Positions 47,811 through 56,483 of a stretch of 64,000 bases of DNA are shown in pieces. Under the pieces are notes generated by a model that was not told the origin of the DNA, searched no databases, and saw only the letters and a list, made by a program, of their open reading frames with translations. The stretch is from Desulfarculus baarsii DSM 2075 (GTDB lineage: Bacteria; Desulfobacterota; Desulfarculia; Desulfarculales; Desulfarculaceae). The stretch is from NCBI RefSeq assembly GCF_000143965.1, contig NC_014365.1:62001-126000 (forward strand). The letters are read 5' to 3'. A program made the position numbers and the translations under genes. Position 1 is the stretch's first letter. Each line of letters starts with the position of its first letter.

Positions 47811-49226
47811 ATGACCCAAAACAACGACAACAGGCCCAAGGTCCGCACGCGCTTTCCCCCCTCGCCCACCGGCGCCCTGCACATCGGCGGCGGCCGCACG
47901 GCCCTGTTCAACTGGCTCTTCGCCCGCCATCACGGCGGCCAGTTCATCATGCGCCTGGAAGACACCGACCTCCAGCGCTCCAAGCCCGAGCACGTCACCT
48001 CCATCCTCGAGGCCATGGAGTGGCTGGGCCTGGACTTCGACGAAGGCCCCTACTACCAGACCAAACGCTTCGACCGCTACAAGCAGGTCGTCGAACAAAT
48101 GCTCCAAAGCGGCGCGGCCTATTGGTGCCACTGTTCGCCCGAGACCCTCCAGGCCAAGCGCGAGGCGGCCATGGCCAGCGGGGCCAAGCCCATGTACGAT
48201 GGCTGCTGTCGGGGCAAGGGCCTGGGGCCGGCCCCCGGCGCGGTGGTGCGTTTCGCCGGGCCCAGAACGGGCTCGACCACCTTCAACGACATGGTCAAAG
48301 GGCCCATCACCTTTGATCACGCCGAACTGGACGACCTGATCATCCAACGCAGCGACGGCTCGCCCACCTATCACCTGGCCGTCATCGTCGACGACATCGA
48401 CATGGAGGTGACCCACGTCATCCGTGGCGACGATCACGTCTCCAACACGCCGCGCCAGATCCTGCTCATCCGCGCCCTGGGCCACCTCGAGCCGCGCTAC
48501 GCCCACATCCCCATGATCCTGGGCCAGGACAAGGCCCGCCTGTCCAAACGCCACGGGGCCACGGCCATCACCGATTACCGCGAAATGGGCTATCTGCCCG
48601 AGGCCATGATCAACGCCCTGGCCCGCCTGGGCTGGTCCCACGGCGATCAGGAAATCTTCAGCCGCCAGGAGCTCATCGAGCTGTTCGACCTGGATTCCGT
48701 CGGCCGCAGCGCCGCCGTCTTCGACCTGGACAAGCTGCGCTCGCTCAACCACAAATACATCCAAAAAGCCGACCCCCAGCGCCTGGCCCAACTGGTCCAG
48801 CCGTTTTTGGCCAAACTGGGCCTGGCCGCCTACGACGAGGCCGTGCTGCGCAAAGCCATCCCCGAGCTTGTCCAACGCACCGAAAACCTTGAGCAACTGG
48901 CTCAATGGGCCCAACCATACCTGGTCGACCAGCCGGAGATGGACGCCAAGGCCCGGCAAAAGTTCCTGATCGGCCCCGAGGCCGCCGCGATCCTGCGCCA
49001 GGTGCGCGAGCTGGTCGCCGCCGGCAACGTGGACGACGTGGCGGCCATGAACGAGGCATTCCGGGCCCTGGCCGCACGCACGGGCCAAAAACTGGGCGCC
49101 CTGGCCCAGCCCACCCGCGTGGCCCTGACCGGCCGCACGGCCAGCCCCGGCATCTTCGAGGTGATGGCCATTCTGGGCCGCCAGGCCGTGTTGACGCGCC
49201 TGGACCAGGCCATCGCCGGGGCCTAA
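47811..49226 (+). CDS. gltX: Glutamyl-tRNA synthetase
   Basis: A 471-residue class I synthetase. HIGH-like HIGGGRTALFNW near residue 25 and KMSKS-like ARLSKRHGA near 240. The C-terminal anticodon-binding region is present. Missing Cys ligands suggest only a partial zinc site (CHCSPETL). The gene lies directly upstream of tRNA-Gln and tRNA-Glu genes; non-discriminating GltX would charge both if the organism uses the amidotransferase route. Confidence 0.95.
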   Translation: MTQNNDNRPKVRTRFPPSPTGALHIGGGRTALFNWLFARHHGGQFIMRLEDTDLQRSKPEHVTSILEAMEWLGLDFDEGPYYQTKRFDRYKQVVEQMLQSGAAYWCHCSPETLQAKREAAMASGAKPMYDGCCRGKGLGPAPGAVVRFAGPRTGSTTFNDMVKGPITFDHAELDDLIIQRSDGSPTYHLAVIVDDIDMEVTHVIRGDDHVSNTPRQILLIRALGHLEPRYAHIPMILGQDKARLSKRHGATAITDYREMGYLPEAMINALARLGWSHGDQEIFSRQELIELFDLDSVGRSAAVFDLDKLRSLNHKYIQKADPQRLAQLVQPFLAKLGLAAYDEAVLRKAIPELVQRTENLEQLAQWAQPYLVDQPEMDAKARQKFLIGPEAAAILRQVRELVAAGNVDDVAAMNEAFRALAARTGQKLGALAQPTRVALTGRTASPGIFEVMAILGRQAVLTRLDQAIAGA

Positions 49227-49255
49227 AAAAACCCGGCCGCCAACGGCGAAGGCAC

Positions 49256-49284
49256 TTGACGTCAAGCCGATGATCCGATAAGTA
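49256..49284 (+). promoter_or_regulatory. Promoter of tRNA-Gln
   Basis: TTGACG (49256-49261) and TAAGTA (49279-49284) with 17-bp spacing, ending 12 bp before the tRNA. Confidence 0.6.
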
Positions 49285-49296
49285 ACACAGCGTAGT

Positions 49297-49370
49297 TGGC
49301 GGATCGTCTAAAGGCAGGACGACGGGTTCTGGCCCCGTTAATCTAGGTTCGAATCCTAGTCCGCCAGCCA
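49297..49370 (+). tRNA. tRNA-Gln (CTG)
   Basis: A complete cloverleaf: acceptor TGGCGGA/TCCGCCA, anticodon stem ACGGG/CCCGT with loop TTCTGGC (anticodon CTG), T arm CTAGG/CCTAG with TTCGAAT, and encoded CCA. Confidence 0.95.
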
Positions 49371-49557
49371 ACACCATCCGCGCCGGGCCAGACGGCGCGC
49401 AACAAACCGGGCGGGTGGGCTGAACAGGCCGGCCACCTTGGGCGAGCGACGGGCGGCGGGTTTTGATGCCTGGCCGCCTAGTTTTTTGGGCGGAGCGGTG
49501 GCCAGCCAGCGGCGGAGATTTTGCCTCGTGGCCCCGGCGAAAAGGCCTTTGCCATTG

Positions 49558-49586
49558 TTGACAAGTGGCGAGCTGTCCAGTAAAGT
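49558..49586 (+). promoter_or_regulatory. Promoter of tRNA-Glu
   Basis: TTGACA (49558-49563) and TAAAGT (49581-49586), 17-bp spacing. It is the only feature seen in the roughly 310 bp between the two tRNA genes. Confidence 0.7.
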
Positions 49587-49679
49587 ACCAACCCGTGCGA
49601 CCCGCCGTTCTCTAGACCGGCGGCGGGCCGACAAAACGCCGCCTTGGCGGCGTCCGATCACAGCCGAATAAATACGAGC

Positions 49680-49755
49680 GGTCCCATCGTCTAGCGGTCT
49701 AGGATACCGGCCTCTCACGCCGGGGACACGGGTTCGAGTCCCGTTGGGACTGCCA
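49680..49755 (+). tRNA. tRNA-Glu (CTC)
   Basis: Cloverleaf with anticodon stem CCGGC/GCCGG and loop CTCTCAC (anticodon CTC), T arm ACGGG/CCCGT with TTCGAGT, acceptor GGTCCCA/TGGGACT (first pair G-T), discriminator G and encoded CCA. Confidence 0.93.
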
Positions 49756-49764
49756 AATTATATC

Positions 49765-49803
49765 AAGGGGTTGGGTCGTAAGGCCCGGCCCCTTTAGTTT
49801 TTT
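49765..49803 (+). terminator. Terminator of tRNA-Glu
   Basis: AAGGGG and CCCCTT form a stem with further inner pairing (GGG/CCC), followed by TAGTTTTTT. The Mu-like element starts immediately after it. Confidence 0.8.
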
Positions 49804-49806
49804 GGC

Positions 49807-49855
49807 TGTGAGCCGCCACGCGAAACGCAAAAATCTGTCAAACGAAACGCAAAAA
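49807..49855. repeat. Left end of Mu-like element
   Basis: Starts TGTGAGCCGCCACG. CGAAACGCA occurs at 49821 and 49843 (22 bp apart). The 22 bases 49834-49855 occur exactly, inverted, at 57840-57861. TGGCTGTGAGC is repeated directly at 49803 and 49862. Confidence 0.78.
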
Positions 49856-49895
49856 CCAGCGTGGCTGTGAGCGATTGTTCGTGGGTGCGGGGCGG

Positions 49896-52217
49896 CTACA
49901 GATCAGCCAGCAGCGGGGCGAATTTGGCGCGCAGCCCTTGGCGCAGCGGCTCGAACTCCGCGCCCAGGGCCGGGCGCAGGCTTTCCACCAACGCGGCGGC
50001 CTGTGCGGCGGCGGCGGGGTCTTGTTGCTTTTCCAGCGTTATGGCCAAAAGGACGTATGGCTCCATGGCCAGGGCGGGCAGGCCGGCCTCGGCGAAGGTT
50101 TGACACAGTGGCAGGCATAGCAGCCACAAGTTGCCCCCGAAGCGCCCCAGCATCCCCCGCCAAAGTTCGGCCAGCCACTGTTGCCTGCCGCTGAATTCGG
50201 TGTTTGTCGCCAGTTTTCTTATGGCCGCAAGCGATTTGCCCAGCCTTTCGGCATAAGCCGCCGGCAATTCCAGCCAGCAGGCATATCTAATCATCAGCGC
50301 CTCGGCGTGCCGCTTGGCCGCTTCTGCGTGCTGGCCCATGGCGTAAAAAAGCGCGCCCAGGTTGTTGCAGGTCATGGCCACGTTTGGCAGATAGGCCTTT
50401 GGCTGCTCACGGGCCAGATCGCGATAAATCTTCAGCGCTTCTTGGAATAGCGCCAAGGCCGCTGGCCGCTGGCCCATTTCGGCCAAAAGGATGCCCAGGT
50501 TGCAGGTACCGGCCAGGGCGCTGGCTTCTTCTTCTCCCGCAACGTGGGCCTCGGCCAAGTTGCGCCGTGCATGCAAGGCAGCATCGTGCAAGCCCAACGC
50601 CTCGCGCCAAAGCCCATTTTGCTGCAATTTAGCGGCAAAGCCACCCGCAGCTTGGGCCAGCGTTTTCTTGCTCTGGTCGTTGGTCGCGCATGCCAGGCTT
50701 CGCGCCAGATGCTCCACCGTGCGCGCCAAGACATCATTGGCCGTATCGTCTGGCTGATTGGGTGCGACATCTAGCTGCAAGTCGTGCCAAACCCAATACC
50801 ATGGCGGCGCATGGGTCAACACGCCGCGCTCAGTCAGATCGGCGCGGCAGTCGCGCATGGTTCGCCCCGCATCACAGCATGCCTGGATCGTGGCGGTGAG
50901 CACATCCTCGTGCATGCCCTCGCTGAAGGTCCACTGCTTGTAGAGCCGAAGCGCGGTCAGGAACTCTTTTTCGTCCGCACCCACGGTATGGGCAAAGATG
51001 TTTTTCACCTGTTCGTTGGCGCTTAGGGCCGCACGGTTGGGGCCCTCCAGCCGGTGCACATCTAGTCGGTCCAGCGGCTCCATGCTTGGCTTGGGCGGCA
51101 GGTTGGCCAGGGCCATCAGATAGGCCCGGCCCAGGCCCAGGAGGGTTGTTTGGTCCGCTCCCTGGCCGACAAACATCCGTTCGGCAATGGCGTCCTTGGC
51201 CGATTCGGTCAAGGACAACCGATAGTTGTGCGCTTCGATGATGGCGCTCAGCACCTGGCGATGATCGTGGACCGGCCCCAGAAACAAATCGAGTTTTTCC
51301 CGTACCGGGTTCAGAAAACCATTCTTGCAAAGGCAGCGTTTGAAACCGGGCTGGGTCAACGCCTCTAGGTCTCGGGGCGCGACGTTCAGTTCGCCCACCC
51401 GCACGGTAATCATCGCCGGACCGGGGAAAAGTTGCAAACTCTCGAAGAATGTTTCGTCCAACGCTTTGTTAAACGGCAGATCCCATATCAGAAGAGGCAA
51501 ATTGGCATGGTCGTGAACATCGTACTTAACGGCGTTAATATAGCCGTTGATGTCGGTGTGGTATTTGATCCAGGCTACTCGGCCGCCGGAGGCAATCCAG
51601 CGCTGGGCCACCTTGAAGGCCAAAAACGTCTTGCCTGAAAGGGCCCGGCCGCGCAGCAAAACAGTCTTGGTTTGGCCAGCCTTGAACGCCTGGAATATGG
51701 CCGTGGATTCGGGCCGGTCCACCACGTGGATCAAGCCGTGTTCACTGACCTTGGGCTCGTTGGCCAGCAACTCGGCCACGGTGCAGATGATCTCAAATGG
51801 CGGCGCACCAACCAGTTCCATAATGCGCCGGCCCCATTGCTCATGCAGCTCGCGTTGCTCCTTTTTGATCTGGGCCAGCAGGTTTTGGCGCAGTGCTTCG
51901 GGCAGGTTGGCCAAGTCGTCTTTGAGCGAGGCAATCACCGCCGCCAGTTCCTCGATGGGGCGGGCGTTTGCGCTGGCCAGGGCATCAGCGGCGGCCAAAA
52001 CTTCGGCCTCCGACGCGCCATCGGTGGCCATCCGGCAAAGGCCCTCCACGCCCTTGACGGCGACGTCGCCAGCTAATGCGCCAACCACAAACGCCGGGAT
52101 TTGTTGGCCGCTGGCCGCGCAATAGGCCACGGCCAGCGCCAGGCCGGCGGCGTGGGGCAGCTTCTCGGCAATCTTGCACGAAAGATGCAGCAAGGCGTCG
52201 CTGAGCTTGAGCGGCAT
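49896..52217 (-). CDS. P-loop NTPase with hydrophobic N-terminus and C-terminal TPR repeats (STAND-like)
   Basis: A 773-residue cargo protein. Residues 20-60 are hydrophobic (AAGLALAVAYCAASG; PAFVVGALAGDVAV), then a coiled coil to about 135. Walker A is GRALSGKT at 190-197 and a Walker B-like strand is PLLIWDLP at 241-248. A helical middle is followed by TPR-like repeats from about 560 (NLGILLAEMGQRPAALALFQEAL; NNLGALFYAMGQHAEAAKRHAEAL). This three-part layout resembles NLR/STAND proteins, many of which act in anti-phage defence, but I cannot assign it to a named family. I chose ATG 52217 with GGGGGA upstream. Confidence 0.68.
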   Translation of the reverse strand: MPLKLSDALLHLSCKIAEKLPHAAGLALAVAYCAASGQQIPAFVVGALAGDVAVKGVEGLCRMATDGASEAEVLAAADALASANARPIEELAAVIASLKDDLANLPEALRQNLLAQIKKEQRELHEQWGRRIMELVGAPPFEIICTVAELLANEPKVSEHGLIHVVDRPESTAIFQAFKAGQTKTVLLRGRALSGKTFLAFKVAQRWIASGGRVAWIKYHTDINGYINAVKYDVHDHANLPLLIWDLPFNKALDETFFESLQLFPGPAMITVRVGELNVAPRDLEALTQPGFKRCLCKNGFLNPVREKLDLFLGPVHDHRQVLSAIIEAHNYRLSLTESAKDAIAERMFVGQGADQTTLLGLGRAYLMALANLPPKPSMEPLDRLDVHRLEGPNRAALSANEQVKNIFAHTVGADEKEFLTALRLYKQWTFSEGMHEDVLTATIQACCDAGRTMRDCRADLTERGVLTHAPPWYWVWHDLQLDVAPNQPDDTANDVLARTVEHLARSLACATNDQSKKTLAQAAGGFAAKLQQNGLWREALGLHDAALHARRNLAEAHVAGEEEASALAGTCNLGILLAEMGQRPAALALFQEALKIYRDLAREQPKAYLPNVAMTCNNLGALFYAMGQHAEAAKRHAEALMIRYACWLELPAAYAERLGKSLAAIRKLATNTEFSGRQQWLAELWRGMLGRFGGNLWLLCLPLCQTFAEAGLPALAMEPYVLLAITLEKQQDPAAAAQAAALVESLRPALGAEFEPLRQGLRAKFAPLLADL

Positions 52218-52358
52218 CGATCCCCCCATGGCGGCCAGACATTGCGGCGCGGCAGGCGCGTTTGGCCATCATAGGCCAAAAAACGGCAATTCGGCAAGCT
52301 TGCGACATGGCGGCCGCGCCACGTTTCCATGGCGCGGCCGCGGGTGGCCACCTAATCC

Positions 52359-52637
52359 CTACCCCAGATAACGAAACGACTGCACGGCCCTGAAATGACC
52401 GCCATAGCCCGAGCTGGCGCTGCCGGTGCGCTTGGCGGTTTTGGTCATGGACCGTTCGAACCTTTGCTTGTTGCCGCCGTGCAAATAGGCGCTCACTTGG
52501 CCCCATGCCGGCCGTCGGCGCAAGGCCCGGGCCAAACCGGGGTGGCTGGTGCCGCAAAGAACGGGCATGGGCTCATAGTTGCTGATCAGCAGCCCGCGGG
52601 CTTCTATTCTTGCACCCCCTGTTGAGTCTAGGCTCAT
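52359..52637 (-). CDS. Possible small protein of unknown function
   Basis: An open frame of up to 92 residues, Arg-rich and without recognised domain (segments VLCGTSHPGLARALRRRPAWG and YGGHFRAVQSFRYLG). No strong ribosome-binding site is seen; an inner ATG (MPVLCG) is possible. The 52230-52854 gap otherwise shows only overlapping short frames. It could be cargo or chance. Confidence 0.3.
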   Translation of the reverse strand: MSLDSTGGARIEARGLLISNYEPMPVLCGTSHPGLARALRRRPAWGQVSAYLHGGNKQRFERSMTKTAKRTGSASSGYGGHFRAVQSFRYLG

Positions 52638-52854
52638 CGGGCCTGATCGGCGCCCGGCGCTGGCGCGTCAGCTCTGGGGGCGCCGCAACGTGCTGGGCAC
52701 CCAAAAACCGTTTGATGATTTTGGGGCAATTTTTAAATTTACTGGGGATCAGCTTTGGCTGTCCCCACCATTTTAATGCGCACACGCGCATTGCATTATG
52801 CACGAAGTTGGGCCATGATAAAAAAATTGCTGGCGTTCATCCGATGGAGTAGAC

Positions 52855-53058
52855 ATGCATAGAGTTGTTGCAGCCTTTTCGGCGATGGCGGGGATTGTAT
52901 TTTTGTCGTTGACGGTGCCTATGCTTGACGCCTTTTAGCACGCCAACCGCGAAGGTGGCATGCTGATGGTTGTCTCGATAATGCTATTGCTTATTTGCCT
53001 CGGGGTGTTGCTGCTAATGTTGGCGTGGAGAATCTATAAAATGGGGCCTAGGGGCTAA
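52855..53058 (+). pseudogene. Small two-helix membrane ORF with in-frame TAG
   Basis: From ATG 52855 (GGAG 5 bases upstream) the frame encodes a hydrophobic helix (AAFSAMAGIVFLSLTV), then TAG at 52936-52938. The same frame continues through a second helix (VVSIMLLLICLGVLLLMLAW) to TAA 53056. Both halves look coding, as in a small two-TM protein. Explanations are a nonsense mutation, readthrough of the amber codon (some deltaproteobacteria read UAG as pyrrolysine), or two short peptides, the second from ATG 52960. Confidence 0.5.
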
Positions 53059-53125
53059 TGAACTGGCCGAAAAGCGAAAGAGATTGCCGGCTCGTCTCGA
53101 TGGACCTCTTTGTCAAGGTGATGGC

Positions 53126-54370
53126 ATGGGAAAATTACAATTTTTGACGGACCCGTTCCTGCGAGTGAACCTTGACATTGACGGCGCGCGGAGCAACCAT
53201 CCGTTCTTCGCTCAAGTGGTGAAACATTTCTGGGCGGAGAGCAACGCACGACACCCTAAGCTACCATTGGTTAAGGCCTTCAGACACGGCGTCGCCATAG
53301 GTGTGCTCCCCCGCTGCTTCGACGAATATTTTGCCCTCATCAGTCCGGCGGCGCGGCGCAATTGCAAAAAAGCAGAACGCGAAGGCTTTGGTTTCGCCAG
53401 AATCAATTTCAATGATCATCTTGCTGATATTGCTGCCATAAGGTGTTCTAGTCCAGTGCGCCAGGGCGCAATGCCAGAGTCCTACCTTTGCGGTGATGTC
53501 AAACCGTGCACGGATCCGCCCAGTCAAAGCAACACGCATGACTACCCTTATTTCGGTGTGTTGAAGGATGGGCGGCTATTGGCCTATGCTGGGTGCCTGG
53601 TCAGTGGGGAGGTGATGTTGATCCAGCATATACTTGGCCATGCCGACTTCCAAAGTTTTGGAATCGTGCCCATGATGATCGTGGAGATGGCGCGATATTG
53701 CCTGCAAAATTATCCGGGCGTTTTGTATTATGGCTATGGCTCTTACTATGGTGCCAGCGACGAGATGCAGCGCTTCAAGGCCAAGTTTTTATTCACGCCT
53801 CACCGTGTTGATTGGCGGCTTGGTTGTGGTCAATCAGCTCCGGCCCAGCCGCTGACGCCGCCTATGTTTGCTTCGGAATCCGACGAAGCGGCTAATTATC
53901 AGAACGTTTACAGGCTGGTCAATCCGCGCCCCATCGCCACGGCGGCACGCACCGGCGTTCGTTTTTTAGTGCTGCGTGGGCCGGCAAGCGGACTGGTGGG
54001 CTTTGACTATTTGAGGCGGCTGAGCGGCTCGGCCGGAGCGCTCAAATCTTTGCTGAAAATATGCACTAGGCGACGTTTTTTTTTCATGGTGGAAGAGGAT
54101 GGTGACGCGGTCTCCACCGGTTGGTGCACCCTCGCTCCGTGCGCGCACTATGAGGTCGAACCACAAGCCGTCATCATTGGCCCTATCTGGACCGCACCAG
54201 GTGAACGCCGGCGCGGGCTGGCCACTTATGCTTTAAAAAATGCAATCAACGAGTGCATCCAACACGGCGCTAGCATTATCTATATAGATACATCGCGGGA
54301 TAATATTGCAGCCCAGCGCGTGTTTGCCAACTGCGGCTTTGGCGAGCCCGTCATGCGCTATCCCAGGTAA
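53126..54370 (+). CDS. Two-domain acyltransferase with C-terminal GNAT fold
   Basis: A 414-residue protein. The N-terminal half resembles the FemAB/BioF2-like acyltransferase fold (YFGVLKDGRLLAYAGC, then IVPMMIVEMARY). The C-terminal part (about 290-410) is a GNAT domain with the acetyl-CoA loop PGERRRGLATYAL and the strand ASIIYIDTSRDN. It has a lower GC content than its neighbours, a sign of transfer. The start (ATG 53126) has AAGGTG upstream. The gene is convergent with the transposase gene and overlaps its end by 13 bp. The substrate is unknown; modification of a surface sugar, tRNA or protein is possible. Confidence 0.7.
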   Translation: MGKLQFLTDPFLRVNLDIDGARSNHPFFAQVVKHFWAESNARHPKLPLVKAFRHGVAIGVLPRCFDEYFALISPAARRNCKKAEREGFGFARINFNDHLADIAAIRCSSPVRQGAMPESYLCGDVKPCTDPPSQSNTHDYPYFGVLKDGRLLAYAGCLVSGEVMLIQHILGHADFQSFGIVPMMIVEMARYCLQNYPGVLYYGYGSYYGASDEMQRFKAKFLFTPHRVDWRLGCGQSAPAQPLTPPMFASESDEAANYQNVYRLVNPRPIATAARTGVRFLVLRGPASGLVGFDYLRRLSGSAGALKSLLKICTRRRFFFMVEEDGDAVSTGWCTLAPCAHYEVEPQAVIIGPIWTAPGERRRGLATYALKNAINECIQHGASIIYIDTSRDNIAAQRVFANCGFGEPVMRYPR

Positions 54371-56037
54371 ACGCTCACCAGCGCACCCCCACCCACGCGC
54401 ACACCGGCGCAGACCGGCCAGTGCGTCACACCACGGCCCGCATTCGCCGGGCCAGTGGGGGAGCTAACTCTTCCCCCGCCTGTCCTAACTCTTTTCTTCT
54501 TCGCTTTCGCCCCATAGCCCAGCCAGGCTATCCAGCTCGTGGGGTTCCATTTTTCCGGCGGGCGGGTGGCCAGGCGCACCCGGCAGCGGCTGGGCCGCAC
54601 CTCCTTGCGCCAGAGGAAATCCCAGGCCAGGGCGTCCATGTCCACGCCCGGCCCGCGTCCGGCCGCGAAAACCTCCAGCGGCGTGCGGCCGTCCAGGCCC
54701 TCGTGGGGCTGCTGGCCGTACCAGCCAAAATAGGCCTGGATGATCTCGGTGGCCTGGGCGATGGTCGGCACGGCGTCGTTGTGGCGGGCGCGGTGAAACT
54801 TCTCGTTGCGGGCCAGGTAGGCCGGCTTGTCGGCCACCGACGCCCCGCGATAGCTGGGCAACAGCCGCGCGCACTGGGCGTCGAACGTGCCGAAAAACCG
54901 CTCGACGATCTTTGTCCGCGCCTGGTAGGGCCGGCTGTATTGCACGGCGATGCCCAGGCGCTGGTACAATCCCCGCGTCTGCATGGGCAGTTCGTCGTCC
55001 ACGGCGCTGCTGAAAAACTTGGCCCGAAAGGCCCGGCCATTATCGAGGTAAACCACCTTGGGCGTCTGGCCCAGATTCTTGATGGCCATGAACAGGGCCG
55101 CGCTGATGGCCGTGGTGTTTTCCTCGGGCATGATCTCCCAGCCCACCGGCATGCGCGAGGCCCAGTCCAGCCATAAAATCAGGCACATGCGGGCCGGCTT
55201 GCCGGTGAACGGGTGGATGCAGTCGAAATTCAGGCGATGACCGTCGGCCACCAGCACGTCGCCCACGGCCAGTTGGCCGGCGTCGCGGGTGATGTAGGGC
55301 CCCACCTTGTCGGCCAGGGCCTTTTCGCCCTCGCGCATCAGCACCACCAGGTCGTGGTTTTCGCGGCTGTAGCGTTGGATGAATCGGCGGGTGGTGCTTT
55401 CGGTGGGCAGCGGCAGGCCGCGCTCGGCAAGCACGGCGCACATGCCCCTATAGGCCAGGGCTATCGACGGCCGCTCGGGGTCCAGGTAAATTTTGGTCAG
55501 GATTTCTTGGGCTTCCGGGCTGATGCGCCCTTGCACGCCCTGGGCCTGGGCCCAGCCGCGATGGTCGCACAGCGCCTGGTAGTCGCCGCCGGCCTCCTTG
55601 AGCGCCCGGTCCCAGCGATAAAGCTGGTGCTTGGTCACCCGGCCCAGAATCTTGAACACCGCCGGGTGGCTTTGGCCGCTGTTGTAGGCCGCCAGAAACG
55701 CCGCGTCGGCCGTGGTTTTAGCCTGGGCGCTCAGACGATGAACCCGCCAGGCCCCGTGCAGTTCCAGCTTGGCCAGGCCGATCTCGTGGGCCCTGGCCGG
55801 GATCGCCTGGCCCGCCGAGGGGCTGGGTCTGGTCGCCACCGCATTCTGGGCCTCGTGGGCCGTGATCGCCGCCCGAACGTCGGCGGGCAGGCTTGCCGAA
55901 ATCCATTCGCAACCACCGCCCCTGCCGCTGCAAGGCCGCGATTGCCAGTTTTCCTTTTTCGCGCGTCTGGTGATCGAGCTCTTGGCCAGAACTTTCAAAA
56001 TGGTCATGAGCTCTTTGGTGGAATATGCTCCGCGCAT
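54358..56037 (-). CDS. MuA-like DDE transposase
   Basis: A 559-residue transposase. The N-terminal Mu-type winged helix (YSTKELMTILKVLAKSSITR; GRGGGCEWISASLP) binds the ends. The core has catalytic Asp265 (VADGHRLNF), Asp332 (VYLDNGRAF) and Glu379 (KIVERFFGTFD), close in number and spacing to MuA. The C-terminal region is shorter than in MuA, where MuB and ClpX bind, and ends in a Gly/Val-rich tail. ATG 56037 overlaps the upstream stop (TGATG). The last gene of the early operon; no MuB follows. Confidence 0.9.
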   Translation of the reverse strand: MRGAYSTKELMTILKVLAKSSITRRAKKENWQSRPCSGRGGGCEWISASLPADVRAAITAHEAQNAVATRPSPSAGQAIPARAHEIGLAKLELHGAWRVHRLSAQAKTTADAAFLAAYNSGQSHPAVFKILGRVTKHQLYRWDRALKEAGGDYQALCDHRGWAQAQGVQGRISPEAQEILTKIYLDPERPSIALAYRGMCAVLAERGLPLPTESTTRRFIQRYSRENHDLVVLMREGEKALADKVGPYITRDAGQLAVGDVLVADGHRLNFDCIHPFTGKPARMCLILWLDWASRMPVGWEIMPEENTTAISAALFMAIKNLGQTPKVVYLDNGRAFRAKFFSSAVDDELPMQTRGLYQRLGIAVQYSRPYQARTKIVERFFGTFDAQCARLLPSYRGASVADKPAYLARNEKFHRARHNDAVPTIAQATEIIQAYFGWYGQQPHEGLDGRTPLEVFAAGRGPGVDMDALAWDFLWRKEVRPSRCRVRLATRPPEKWNPTSWIAWLGYGAKAKKKRVRTGGGRVSSPTGPANAGRGVTHWPVCAGVRVGGGALVSVYLG

Positions 56038-56483
56038 CACCTGCCCATGCCTTCCCAGCCAAAAACACGGTCAGAATCTTCGAGTGCCTCCAATGCCCTT
56101 CGTCTGGCCCGCGCGACCTTTTTTGCTTCAAGCTGAACGCGGCCCAATTCCATCAGGTGCTGTTCCCGCTCGCCCATTAAGTGGGCTCCAAGCGGCAACG
56201 ACAACACCTCCAAAGGTCTAAGCGAACCAACCACTTGACAAAAAAAAGGCAACACCCATACGGGCGGCAAATGGCTGGCGCTTGGCGCACACCACTTTTC
56301 CAGTGAGTTCAGCGTGACTCTGAGGACAAGTCCTTCACCCTCGAGAAGGCGGTTGATCTCGTCCACGACTTGCTCGCGGCTTAGTCGGCAATTTCGAAGC
56401 GTGTCAGCGAGGGCCCGCTTGAGTGGCGAAATTACATCCAAGCTCTGACCGAATAGGGGCATTTGTCCTGGATGCATGGTCAT
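56037..56483 (-). CDS. Early-operon protein of unknown function in Mu-like element
   Basis: A 148-residue helical protein. The first half (SPLKRALADTLRNCRLSREQ; VTLNSLEKWCAPSASHLPP) has the look of an HTH-containing DNA-binding domain that selects by temperature of context in Mu-type early operons; the second half is a charged coiled coil. I do not recognise a named family. It sits between the Ner-like gene (TAATG overlap) and the transposase (TGATG overlap), so the three are co-translated. It may regulate transposition. Confidence 0.6.
   Translation of the reverse strand: MTMHPGQMPLFGQSLDVISPLKRALADTLRNCRLSREQVVDEINRLLEGEGLVLRVTLNSLEKWCAPSASHLPPVWVLPFFCQVVGSLRPLEVLSLPLGAHLMGEREQHLMELGRVQLEAKKVARARRRALEALEDSDRVFGWEGMGR

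Noticed and set aside
46857-49265. 802-codon minus-strand frame opposite amrB and gltX
   Set aside because: Both genes on the plus strand are canonical; the antisense frame has no family resemblance.
53058-53147. 30-codon ORF starting at TAATG after the two-helix frame
   Set aside because: Too short and overlaps the acyltransferase start; coupling is possible but unsupported.
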